From the NCBI GenBank assembly GCA_019925105.1, contig JAHGAU010000008.1:1674001-1738000 (forward strand): DNA of 64,000 nt. The letters run 5' to 3'. This stretch comes from Niebla homalea (taxonomy: Eukaryota > Ascomycota > Lecanoromycetes > Lecanorales > Ramalinaceae). Under the pieces are notes generated by a model. That model searched no databases and was not told the origin of the DNA. It saw only the letters and a program-made list of their open reading frames with translations. The translations under genes and the position numbers were made by a program. Position 1 is the stretch's first letter. Each line of letters opens with the position of its first letter. Below are positions 10,994 to 21,445 of the stretch, piece by piece.

Positions 10994-12709
10994 ATGCCTT
11001 TATTGGGATCCTATCCCGAGCCTCCTCCTTGTCCTCCTCCCACGATGGCTGGATTGCCACTGCAGTATGATCCATTCAGGCCTGATAACCACGTTCGGCC
11101 TTGGGCCCCTATCAACTTCATCGTCATTGGAGCGGGCTCCCGGGGCAATGCATATGCCAAAGCTCTCTATCAGTCGACACCAGAAGCTCGAATTGTCGCT
11201 GTTGCTGAGCCTGTACCTTCAAAGATGCACGCTTTTGGTCGAACATATATTTGGGGTAATTCACACGGAAAATTCGGACAATGCTTCGACAGCTGGAAGG
11301 CCGTCGTTGCGTTCTGCTTTGCAGATGAGAAGTGGCGACGTGATAATGGCAAGGAGAGTCTTCAGGTCGATGGTGTCTTCGTCTGTACAATGGATGAGAC
11401 TCATGTGGAGATCATCAAGAACCTTGCGCTTCTGGGCTACCACATCATGAGCGAGAAACCCTTGGCAACGACTCTTGCGGATTGTCTGAGTATTCACCAG
11501 TCACTACAGCCCGTTAGCACAAAACCTCCAGAGCAATTGTTCTCCGTTGGACATGTCCTTCGATACAGTCCACACAACATGCTGCTGAGGAAGTTGCTTT
11601 GGGAGGATGAGATCATTGGCGACATCATCTCGGTTGAGCACACTGAGCCTGTCGGCTGGTGGCACTTCTCTCACTCATACGTCCGAGGCAACTGGAGGAA
11701 AGAGTCCACTACAGCTCCGAGTCTTCTGACAAAATCCTGCCATGATATCGACCTGCTTCTCTGGTTGATCTGCACCCCTCCTAAGGCCGCGACTCTACAG
11801 CGTCCTCACCTCCCTTGTGAAGTCTCTTCCACTGGCTCGCTTCTGTACTTCAAAAAGAATCGCAAACCGAGAATTGCAGGCGGCGCGACCAATTGCTACC
11901 ACTGTCCAGCCGAAGAGGAGGATTGCGTGTACAGCGCTAAGAAAATCTATGTGCGGGATCATCTTGCACACGGTAAAACAGGCTGGCCACTGACTGCCAT
12001 TGATACCGAGATTGAAGACATGTATGTACGAGGCGAGCAAGAGGTAGCCAGGCAAAGGCTTGAGGAACGACTTCAAGAAGATTACGCGGATGACGATCCA
12101 GAGGCAGCTAGCAGATCCTGGTATGGTCGCTGCGTCTTCGAGGCTCAGAATGATGTTTGCGATGATCAGTTTGTCACAATGTCATGGGAAGATGACCCGC
12201 TGGATATTACCGAATGCAAGTCGATGCAGAAGCGACTGCACGGGAGGGGAGCCAAAAACGCAACATTCCATATGGTGGCCTCGACAGAGAAACAGTGCGA
12301 AAGGCGCGGACGGATTTACGGCGCCAGAGGAGAAATCGAATACGATAGTAAGGAGATCAGAGTGTATGACTTCGTCACCAAGCAGGCACGAACGTATGTT
12401 CCACATCAGCCGGGTGGGGGACATGGGGGCGGCGATTCTGGACTCGCCATGGCCTTTTTCAACGCCGTCAAGGCGGTCAAGCAAGGGACCCTAGATGTCG
12501 AAGAGGCACAGCAGATGCATATCGGTTGCACTTTGACGGACGTCGTCAGGAGCCACGCAATGGTCTTTGCAGCCGAGGAAGCACGAAGGCAGAAGAAAGT
12601 TGTGAATTGGGCAAGGTGGTGGCAGGACAATGTGGCAACCTTTGCTGTTCTTGGGCTCACTGACAGCGCTTACAAGGACACAATGAAATGCGAGACAGAG
12701 CCCCAATGA
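10994..12709 (+). CDS. Gfo/Idh/MocA-family NAD(P)-dependent oxidoreductase
   Basis: This intronless gene encodes 571 residues (a second start at 11045, MAGLPLQYD, would also fit). The Rossmann motif FIVIGAGSRGNAYA near residue 40 and the family signature SEKPLATT near residue 155 identify the N-terminal NAD(P)-binding domain. HDIDLLLW carries the His/Asp pair usual in the catalytic half. Family members oxidise or reduce sugars, sugar acids or inositols. A Cys-containing insert (NCYHCPAEEEDCVY, near residue 300) has metal-site-like spacing and recurs in larger fungal and bacterial members. The substrate cannot be named. No signal peptide is visible, so the protein is probably cytosolic. Confidence 0.85.
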   Translation: MPLLGSYPEPPPCPPPTMAGLPLQYDPFRPDNHVRPWAPINFIVIGAGSRGNAYAKALYQSTPEARIVAVAEPVPSKMHAFGRTYIWGNSHGKFGQCFDSWKAVVAFCFADEKWRRDNGKESLQVDGVFVCTMDETHVEIIKNLALLGYHIMSEKPLATTLADCLSIHQSLQPVSTKPPEQLFSVGHVLRYSPHNMLLRKLLWEDEIIGDIISVEHTEPVGWWHFSHSYVRGNWRKESTTAPSLLTKSCHDIDLLLWLICTPPKAATLQRPHLPCEVSSTGSLLYFKKNRKPRIAGGATNCYHCPAEEEDCVYSAKKIYVRDHLAHGKTGWPLTAIDTEIEDMYVRGEQEVARQRLEERLQEDYADDDPEAASRSWYGRCVFEAQNDVCDDQFVTMSWEDDPLDITECKSMQKRLHGRGAKNATFHMVASTEKQCERRGRIYGARGEIEYDSKEIRVYDFVTKQARTYVPHQPGGGHGGGDSGLAMAFFNAVKAVKQGTLDVEEAQQMHIGCTLTDVVRSHAMVFAAEEARRQKKVVNWARWWQDNVATFAVLGLTDSAYKDTMKCETEPQ

Positions 12710-13841
12710 ATAGCGGGAATTGGCATCTTCATCTTTTGTCCTCTTGAGGAATGCAATGATGAATCTGGGTGTGTCTGCAGATTGCATATTCCGGAGTGCC
12801 TGGCGCTTTGTGACTCATCTGGACAATCACTATCATGAGGCTCTGAAACCTTGGACTCTGTCCTCGTTTCAGATTTGCACCCTAAGGCTTCAATCTGGAC
12901 CAGCCAATGATCGATCAGGCTCTCTCGAAGCTCTCTAGCCTGAAGCTTGGATCATCGGGCGCTAAGGCAGGGACATGGATGAGGTTTAGCTGTCCCGTCA
13001 ATTAGCCAATGGACGCGTAGCAACACCACATTTAGCTCTTACGCGCCGAGTCGGACCTCACACGATCAACGACTTGTCCAACCTCGCGTCTTCTCATTTC
13101 GCGCATCTCCACTGAAATCATGCAGGAACACGAAGAGGCCTGTTGTGCGACCGCTCCATCGGCCTGCTTCAGGCGTGTTTCTTCTGCTTCTATACATGGC
13201 CCGGCGCCTGGCTATTGAAATTACTGAAAGCTCCCCAGCTGCCATTGCGGACAGCTTTACAGCTCTGGCCTGCACATTCACTTGATCCATCCAAGGGTCT
13301 CCCCACACATTACCCACCGAAGCGGCAACCCCAGCCTTTCTTTCGGATCCCGGAACACGGAGAAGCAATAATAGATGCTGCAAGTTCCACCTGACGCGCG
13401 ACATCTAACGCTTCCACAGCTTCGTATTTGTTTCAGTACCAAATATTGCTTACTGACTTTTGCCATCACCTCGCCTGCCATCGTTTCACGCTAGGACAGT
13501 GCTTGTGATGCATTGTGCTTTCTGTTGACATGTTTCAGATCCCCTGGTCTGATGGCTTTCCACTCGTTGTGTCACGAAGGACATAAGTATTCCCCTCTCG
13601 TCCACTCGACCTCTTTCTTCTTTCTCATCAACAGATTCACGAAGTTTCCGACAGCAACGAGTTTCCTTCGTCTGCGACGAATCCCTTTTGTCTTTTCCTT
13701 TGTCTTTCCTACTTCATACTTTCATAGACCATCCACAGCAGGAGCCGGCCTCCTCGAATAGACGGTGCAATCTATCACTACTACAACACATTAGACTAAT
13801 CCGCATTCATCTACGTCAACAAAAACATTGCTCTGGAAGCT
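12710..13841. other. Long intergenic region
   Basis: No coding region is supported. The last 250 bases are CT- and CA-rich and look like a promoter and leader for the next plus-strand gene. Confidence 0.5.
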
Positions 13842-15542
13842 ATGCCTCTTCAACCGTATCAATACCAACCGGCTGGATCCATATCGTCACGATCTACCCC
13901 GTCCCCAAAGACTCAACAGGGCAGTCATGGACGTCGACCATCAGCTTCGTCCTTATGGTCGACGCCGGACTCTGTTGACACCCGCGCCACTACCCCGAAT
14001 AATACTTCTCCCGCCAAATACTACGGAGGACGAGACCTCCTGCCAAGGGTCCGACCTAGCGACCAGAACCTCGAGCCCGACTACGGCCGAGCCTCGCAGC
14101 ACCGCAGAGCTGTCTCTCACGAATGTGACGGGTCTTTGTCCATCCCGCAAGCTCGTCCTCACTATCAGCGCAGCACAACATGCCCACCCGAAACTGATTA
14201 TCTACCGACCCCAGTGTCCACAACTTCTTGCCAAGACTGGGCCTACAGCTACAATACCGAGTCCCCCCTGACCTATCTGCCCGCTCAAACCCGTCAATCT
14301 CTCGGTGGCCATGTCCGATCTACCTCGACCTCAGCACTCGATGCCTCCGCTTTCCGCGCCCACGCTCAACCATACCGTAGCAGGCCTGTTTATGTCACGC
14401 AAGCCCAAGCTTCCCATTACGTACCATCATACTTACCTCAATTGGCCGACTTTGTGTCTATGCCCCAGCTTGAGAACATCCATGAGACCTATTCAGAGGA
14501 GCTACCCCAAGACTTCATCTTCGAGACCGGTTACGAGCCCACCAGCCAACTAATGTCCTACCTCACCGCTCCGAATCCAAAAGTCCGCCTCGTCTCAGGT
14601 CCCCGAACTGCGGGCGATAATACGGGCAAGCATTACTGGTGGGACGTTCGCCAGCTGAGTACCTGGTCAGACTTCAACATGGACACCATCACGGCCGTTC
14701 CCGGCTTCAAGGAAATCCTCAATGTCAACTGCAACGCCCGCCTCTTCCCTGAACCAAAATTGGAGAGCCAAGCTTGCTATCCAAACGATCTCTTCGATCT
14801 CCAGGATACCATCAATGACTTTTACGCCACCAAGATCAATGCCGCTCTCCGCGTCTCTCAGGGTGTTTCCAGGTATGGCCACATGCGCAAAGCCAAGACC
14901 CCACGCGATGGCCCCCACTTCTTTTGCAATTACATTGGCGCCGGGCCCGACTCCCTTGAATTCACATCCTCGCAAGGTCGGATCGTCGGGCTGGTCAAGT
15001 CATACGAGACGTGGAATACAGGCAAGCGCCGGGGCGACCCCAACGAGCAGATCGAATACCTTCGCCCACTCGCGCAGCTGCAATGGATGATGCGCGAGCA
15101 ATCTTGCCGCTACGGCTTCATCATCACAGAGATCGAGCTCGTCTGCGTGCGGATGGGTTCCGTCTCCGACACAACCGGGGGCGGCATCCCCTACTTCGGC
15201 CGCCTGGAGCTCTCAAAGCCCATTGACCTTTCAACATCCTACTCCTGCTCCTCTGGCAGTGGAGAGCCGAAGTTGACGGCTTGCTTGGCGCTGTGGTACC
15301 TGCACATGCTCACGTCCAACACCCCGCTCCAGGGTCAGCTGCACTGGAAGGTGCAGATTGGGGCACCGGCGGATCGGACGAGGCAGAAGTGCTGCAGGGA
15401 TGATGAGAGGGACGAGTGGATTCGCAGGCAGAAGGGTCCCCACTTGATTGAGATGAGACCGGCGAGGAGGGTGAGAGGATGGGTGTGGCCCAGTGATGAT
15501 TACAAGCCGAAGATCGAGGGGCCGAAGGCCAGGAAACGGTAG
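13842..15542 (+). CDS. Conserved fungal protein of unknown function
   Basis: A single exon encodes 566 residues. The first 230 are Ser/Thr/Pro/Gln-rich and probably disordered. The remainder is folded, with KHYWWDVRQLSTWSDFN, FVSMPQLENIHE, RYGFIITEIELVCVR and ACLALWYLHML standing out. I recognise this C-terminal layout from conserved proteins of many filamentous ascomycetes, some of which are labelled sialidase in databases; I see no Asp-box repeats or other sialidase motif to support that label. The IITEIELVCVR strand-like element resembles nuclease-type cores, but no catalytic triad can be assigned. No signal peptide is visible. The coding strand becomes G-rich at the 3' end. Confidence 0.75.
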   Translation: MPLQPYQYQPAGSISSRSTPSPKTQQGSHGRRPSASSLWSTPDSVDTRATTPNNTSPAKYYGGRDLLPRVRPSDQNLEPDYGRASQHRRAVSHECDGSLSIPQARPHYQRSTTCPPETDYLPTPVSTTSCQDWAYSYNTESPLTYLPAQTRQSLGGHVRSTSTSALDASAFRAHAQPYRSRPVYVTQAQASHYVPSYLPQLADFVSMPQLENIHETYSEELPQDFIFETGYEPTSQLMSYLTAPNPKVRLVSGPRTAGDNTGKHYWWDVRQLSTWSDFNMDTITAVPGFKEILNVNCNARLFPEPKLESQACYPNDLFDLQDTINDFYATKINAALRVSQGVSRYGHMRKAKTPRDGPHFFCNYIGAGPDSLEFTSSQGRIVGLVKSYETWNTGKRRGDPNEQIEYLRPLAQLQWMMREQSCRYGFIITEIELVCVRMGSVSDTTGGGIPYFGRLELSKPIDLSTSYSCSSGSGEPKLTACLALWYLHMLTSNTPLQGQLHWKVQIGAPADRTRQKCCRDDERDEWIRRQKGPHLIEMRPARRVRGWVWPSDDYKPKIEGPKARKR

Positions 15543-16731
15543 AGATGGTGCGGTTTCCTTTTCTTTTGTTCGTGATGCATAGCGATGGAGTTGGTGGTAC
15601 TGTGAAGCATTACGGGGACGGTTTTGTAAGGGTGGAACCCTAGAGCATTTGCATCCTCGTAGAGAGGGATCTCAGCGCCACACAAATAATACGTGAATCA
15701 TCATCCTCATTCACCAATTCAACTCTGAGCATTCTGTCGCAATTGCACGCGTAGCTCGTGGTGATTTATTATTCAGGCTGTGACGCCTCTGCAGTACACC
15801 TACGTATCTACTTCGTGAACCCTTTGCCGACTTCACCAAGTCTCTGCCAAAATCACGATTTAGCCCCGTACTCACATTTTGCCTCAAGGATGGGTAGAGG
15901 CCTTATCGCAACAGTATACGCAAGCTTGTGCGAAGTAGCAATCAGCACATGGATCTTGTTATGAGATAGGTGGAGATTGGTTGGAACTTCAAAACGAGCC
16001 CCGCCGAGGGTCATCCAGAAATTGCAGCTTCTTTCTCAGGATTAAGCACCATCCATCGCAAGCTCATCAATGACTTTTCCTTACTAAGAGCATCATCTTT
16101 TGGACCTTCTTATACTAGGGAAGGGTTGTTTGTGGGTTCTCGTACATTGCAGAAGCGCAATTGTGAATCGGGTGGTTGGATTCGGATTTTTGGTGAAACC
16201 AAGAAAAATCGAGATTGAAAGGCGCAAAAGGATGCTTCCGTGTATATCCTTCGCATCAACTCCAAAGGCTCTTGCTTCTCCTCCACGTCATCAAGACTCA
16301 TCAGCTGGTGCATGAAGTTGAATAGTGGACCTGAATTGGCCGGTCGCATCATGCACCATCTGCTATGCTGGAACAATGAACCTCATCGGTATCCGCATCA
16401 AATCCTCGAGGAGTGTGGCCATTGAGGTAATTGTTCGACTTTCGCACACACTAATCGGGCCTACTGACACATTTTGAGGACGTGTCTGGGATGCGTAAAA
16501 GCTTCCGTCTATCATGCAACAGACCGAAGAAGCATACAGGCGCGCCTAATCGCTTATTGCCCGAGGGCTGATATAGTGGCATTGTGATGTCTTCATGCGT
16601 GGGGTCCGATGATGTGGGAGATGACCAAGGTGGGGCATGATAAAGGTAAGCATGTTGGGCATTGGCTTTGTGGTGTTCGATTTTTCTATTCGGAGCATTC
16701 TTCATTTCAGCCCCTTGAGTGCTACCCGAGC
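15543..16731. other. Intergenic region
   Basis: No gene is supported; only short frames occur on both strands. It probably includes the 3' end of the conserved fungal gene and the promoter of the next gene. Confidence 0.45.
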
Positions 16732-17921
16732 ATGCACTGTCTGGTGAAATACATTGTAGCTGGCATCTTAGGCAGATCTGCTGCTGCAACTTACTCAGAC
16801 TCCAGCACAGGAGGCTTGGCCTCGAACGTATATGACGATGATGCACTTTTCTCGGGTCCCAACTTTAAAAGTACCCCCATCTTCAATGCTTCAACGCCGG
16901 TATATAATGATACGTCCTTGGAATCGTAAGAAAAATACTGCAAGCAAAACTGGATGATAGCTCTCTCGCTGATCTGCATCCTAGGCTGAAAGCTTGGCCT
17001 CCACTGCCAGCTTCATTCGCAATCCCCAGCATTCCCGAAGCGCGAATTCTGATTGCAGAGGTTCCAAATACGCGCCAGAACGGGACCAAGGAGGAGCTAG
17101 CTGCCCTGCAGAGCTTTATCACCTGGACCAAACAACAGCTCGACCCTTTCCAGTGGCCGTTCAATCCCATTGAACTACAGGCCTATGAGCTCCACGAGCG
17201 CCTCTACTTCAAGATCTTGCCCCCTACTGGCGGTGGGAAAACTTTCAAGTACCCGGACTGGGGCGTCAAGATTCTGGACCATTACCTTGCCATCATGTCC
17301 CGTTTCGGGACCAGAGGCACATTTGTCTCCGTCTGGCTAGATATCTGTCACTGCAACATTGCGAAATTCTTTCTCGTACCAGATTACTATCAGCCTAAGA
17401 CGGGCATCAGCCCTTTTTCCGTCCCTCAAACTTTGCCCGCAATCACACCAATAGTCGGTTTGCAGGATGGCATGCTGGAGTTGACAAGCCGTAGACAGCC
17501 GTTCACTCCTGATGAGAAACACACCTTCGCCCAAGTCGTGCTCGACATACAGGATACTCTTGAACACGAGTATCCGGGAGACACGCAGATGCCCGCCGAG
17601 TGTACCAGATCAGTCCCTGACCTGAGCTGGTCGTTCCACTTCAAGAGCGCTGTGCTCGTGGCGCATCCGCGGATCAAGTACCGGGAAGTCATTGTGGCGC
17701 TGGGCACGGTGGCAAGGTATGGGGCCTTCTATCAGGCGATTGATAAGAGCCATATCTGGATTGCGGGGCAGGACTATGGGGAGATGTACTTCACGCAAGA
17801 CTCGGGCCAGCTGTCTAGCGGCAACTTGCCAAGTGTTTCAAACAGCAGTGAGGCCTCATCCGAGGCTCTTGTGGCGACTACCAAGGTAAAACGTGGAGTT
17901 AACGATGCCCTAAGGATATGA
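16732..17921 (+). CDS. Unrecognised protein, possibly secreted
   Basis: I read two exons, 16732-16925 and 16985-17921, separated by a 59-base GTAAGA...CTAG intron that keeps the frame (join ...SLESLKAWPPLP...). The product is 376 residues. The proposed N-terminus (MHCLVKYIVAGILG) is hydrophobic and may be a signal peptide, followed by a Ser/Thr/Asn-rich stretch. The body contains WPFNPIELQAYELHERLYF, YPDWGVKILDHYLAIMSR and VSVWLDICHCNIAKFF and a second half with IKYREVIVALGTVARYGA. I do not recognise the family. The start is uncertain; an upstream exon cannot be excluded because an acceptor-like tract lies at about 16700-16710. Confidence 0.55.
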
Positions 17922-19691
17922 TACAAGCACCCCAAAGTAGGGAAATCAATGGAGAAAACGGGCCTGAATTTCGCTATGTCAAATAAAACATGGAATCAGA
18001 ATTGCTTCATACAATGCAAAGCCCCCGAGACATTGATCATAAAAGAAAGCACGCCTCTGGAATCTGCTTACCCGTCTTAGATCTGCAGCACATTGACCGC
18101 AACGAGAAAGGGATGTTGGTTCCTGAATCTAGCAACAAACACCCGCCCTTTCAACAGGTACAAAAATAATTGCAACGTAGTCAGCCTGGCGACACCATTA
18201 CCGTTAGTTTGGAGAATTCTTGGACTAAAGATTGTAAAGTATATTTTAATGAACAGTCCTAGTACCAAAATTTTCCTCGTCTAAGGTCTTAGTAAAACAG
18301 TTAAAGATATTTTGATGGTTGGGGGGAGAAGGGGGGGTCTTTGGCAATTAACCTTGTACCTGGGTCTTAAAAACCCCATCCCGCATGCGAACGCTCCTGT
18401 CCGTTTAACCCCTACAACATCAAACACCGCTACTCTACAGCCTCACCAACCAATTCCTGAAACCCGGTGGACGGCTCCTTACTCCCACCCTTCATAGCTC
18501 GCGGCGTCTCAGCCCAGACGTCTCCCAATGATATACTCTCTCTCTCTCCTTCTAAAAAAGGGGGAATACATCATCATCATCGCCCTTGAGCAATATATTC
18601 GCTCCCCGGTATATCGACAGAGGGTTGCTCGCGTACTTCATCCTTGTTTTGGCACACGGCTCCACTAGCAGGGTGGTCCGTGTAGTCTGTGCAGAAGGGA
18701 GAACCTGTGAGGGGCGGACGGGCGTGGTTGGGAAGCCCCCCCATTTGCTTCGGGGGCGCTAGCTTGGGAAGTGGATGCAGCGAGGGCTAATGTACATAGA
18801 CTTGGGACTTGGGGCTGGGAAGGGCCGAGACGCTCTCGGCAAGCAAATACCTAGTTCAACCGGACATGGGGAAAGGGGTGACGCCCTGCAAGCGTTTGCG
18901 TCGGCAGGGGAGACATGATCATGTGGGAATGGCATGAGGTGGTCGTCGTGGATGATGTGTGATGTGTAGTGTGTTCTGAATTGGAGGGGTTCGATGTACT
19001 TGGCAATTGTGGGTGGCGGCGAGCGTGCTCGCATCACTGAGTGCCCTACCTAGCCTGAGTGGCAGACATGTTGAGATTCCTTCGGGGTCGCTCGATAATG
19101 AGGTGACTCACCACATCGTCTTTGGGAACCTTGGTTTTTCAACGCACGCAATGGAGATAACCAGGCTCTCCCTTTTCTTTTTTTTTTGGTTCAGTCTTCT
19201 GCCAGCATTTGGAGGACCGGCCCGCGACATCTCGACATTTGTCAACGTGCAAAATGTCACTTTCCGGCATTGTGAGTTCGCGGGGCTGGCTGTGAGATCG
19301 AGCTGCTGGACAAATTTTCAATCTGCACAAGAACAGATCCTGTATCGACAGCAACTTGCAACCTGTAAGTAGTCAAGCATACTATAAAACAGCGCAACGC
19401 AGGCTAGATGGCAGTCTTGGGGCGGGCGGCGCTTCAGATGACGGCGTAAGGTGGCAGAATGGTCATTTGCCTGGTTAACATGATATAAAAGCATCATGAT
19501 TCTTGAATAGAGTATGCATGAGCAGGTGTTATTTGAATCTCAGACCATTGGACTTCCTAGTAGAGGTATCGGTTGATCAACCATCAAACTCGATCATGAA
19601 GATACCCGCAGCAAAATTTGTCTTCTAGACTTGGAGCGCCCTAGATCTTCAACCACTGTGGACACACTTCCAGTCAGGCAACTGTTCCAAC
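17922..19691. other. Gene-poor region
   Basis: No coding region is supported. The sequence alternates AT-richer stretches (about 18080-18300) with short GC-rich tracts and contains small CT and homopolymer runs near 18535-18570. It marks the start of the accessory block that extends to about 35.8 kb. Confidence 0.45.
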
Positions 19692-20103
19692 TCAAACACC
19701 TTTCCCAATCCCTGAGACCATCTCAAAGTTGTCCGTGTCCACTGTAGACATCGGCTTCGCCTCCGAGTTCCGAACTAGCACCATGTCGAAATAACTGCCC
19801 TCATCACAACGCGTGTTCCATTTGCCGATGGCGTGTAGCTTCCTGCTTCATCGTTAGATCATGAACACTCGACCGGCAGGATTGATTAGCTTACCATCCC
19901 TTCCAAGCGCCCTTGTTTCCCAGAAGCTCAAGCAAGAACTCTGATGTCGCTTGATCGAGTTCCAGGAGTTTGCCTGGCATACCCTCGAACTGACCGGGGC
20001 TGACTGGGATGCCGCCGAGCTCTGCTTTGTGGATGTGCCAAGAAAAATCCATCTCGGGTTGAGATGTTTTGTAGTTGCGAGCCTGGAGGAGGCGTGCTTC
20101 CAT
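19692..20103 (-). CDS. Small paralogous protein A (unknown family, MEARL/GAWxGW type)
   Basis: Two exons, 20103-19895 and 19842-19692, with a 52-base GTAAGC...GCAG intron, give 119 residues. The protein has no recognised domain. It is clearly related to the next minus-strand gene at 21.0-21.4 kb. Shared elements in order are MEARL at the start, IHK, GGIPV, a Leu/Glu-rich helix ending FLLE-LG, GAWKGW, AIG and YFDMVLVRNSEA. The intron falls inside the second Trp codon of GAWxGW in both genes. An in-frame upstream extension with a hydrophobic start exists, but the paralogue has an in-frame stop there, so MEARL is taken as the start. No signal peptide or membrane segment is then present; probably cytosolic. 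Confidence 0.65.
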
Positions 20104-21020
20104 GATGCTTGTCGTAAGATTCTCTGCGTGTTGATGGGTTTGTTTGTTTTCGAGACAGCGGATTGGGATGCTGAATGTTGTAGATACAAACAGCAAGGAA
20201 GAAGCAAAGAGAGAGAAGGGCAACTATACGAGCGGTATGGTAGTGTGTCGAAAGCAGGTCGACACATTGATGAATACACGTCATCCTCGACACGTGTCAC
20301 TCGTGCGAAAACCCTACAACACTTTGTAATGGAGGCCGTTTAATCGAGTGGGAAGATCTTTGACCCGAATTTTGTTTGTACACTAAGTCAACGCAAGTGC
20401 CTGACCGAGAGCTCACTTGCAGAGGTGTCGAGGATCATGCCTACCAACGTCTGCACTTCAACAAGTTTGGTGTATGTTGGACATACTGGCGTCTCATGAT
20501 GCAAAGACTTCTGCGACAACCCATCGGGTACCCTTAAGCGCACACACTAACCTAAGATGGACTACGTCGTGATAATGTTCAGGTGTTGCCGACTCGAGAT
20601 CGTGTCATAGGAACGTTATTAACAAAGGTGTTAGCTATCAGAACGGTAAGCAGTCACATCATATCAGAGCCAGACTGAGAGTTGTTGTGTGAAAACAGCA
20701 TGGTTCATTTTGACTTCTCATGCATAAAACATCTATCAAAGTCTCAGTGTCACAATTACCCTATCTGCTGTCATCTTTCATGAACCAAAGACCTTTCGAG
20801 CACCCGTCTGAGCCTGAACATATAGCAAAATATCTATTGGACCTTAGCAGATTCACAGAGCTCTTAAATGTCAGATTGTATATCGCAGGCTTAGATTACT
20901 GCTGGTTGCTTTGTATGATGTAAGGAAACCCTGGGATCCCTATTTTGTCGATGTTGCCCACCCTTCGTGCGAGGATAATTGGCTTTTGTCGCCGCTCTTG
21001 TCACCAAGTCTATCCCACAA
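20104..21020. other. Spacer between the paralogous pair
   Basis: No gene is supported. It carries the promoter of paralogue A and the 3' end of paralogue B; no third copy is visible in it. Confidence 0.45.
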
Positions 21021-21445
21021 CTACTTCATACCTCCCTTGCCATCCGAACACGCTTTCTCAAAGTACTCGATGTCGGGGGTGTCGGGTGTCAACGGCGTCA
21101 TTGCCTCCATGTTACGAGCCAAGACCATGTCAAAGTAAATGCCGTGAATGCCGTCGCTAAGCCGGCCGATAGCAGTCAGGACCCTAAACTCGTTATTGAG
21201 ATCAAGTAGCAAGCTTTTGCGTCTACAACGTACCATCCGCTCCAAGCACCTTTCGGTCCCAATGTCTCAAGCAAGAAGTCTGAGGCCTCTTGATTGATCT
21301 TGATGAGATGGTTCGCCGTTAGTCCCTCGGCTTCCAATTGACGGACCGGTATGCCACCGCAATTTTCTTTATGAATGTAGAAAGGTGATTGCCCTGCTGG
21401 CTGTTTGGCTGCATGCTTGCGGACGTGGATGAGACGCGCTTCCAT
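21021..21445 (-). CDS. Small paralogous protein B (unknown family, MEARL/GAWxGW type)
   Basis: Two exons, 21445-21234 and 21183-21021, with a 50-base GTACGT...TTAG intron, give 124 residues. The protein begins MEARLIHVRKHA and shows IHKENCGGIPV, a helix ending DFLLETLG, GAWSGW, VLTAIGR and IYFDMVLARNMEA, matching paralogue A in order and spacing. An in-frame TAG just upstream fixes the start. The intron position is identical to that of paralogue A, so the pair arose by duplication of an intron-bearing gene. The C-terminal 30 residues differ between the two. I know no family with this pattern. Confidence 0.65.

Noticed and set aside
20104..20223. Signal-peptide-like N-terminal extension of small paralogue A
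   Set aside because: The paralogue has an in-frame stop just upstream of MEARL, and the shared homology begins at MEARL.
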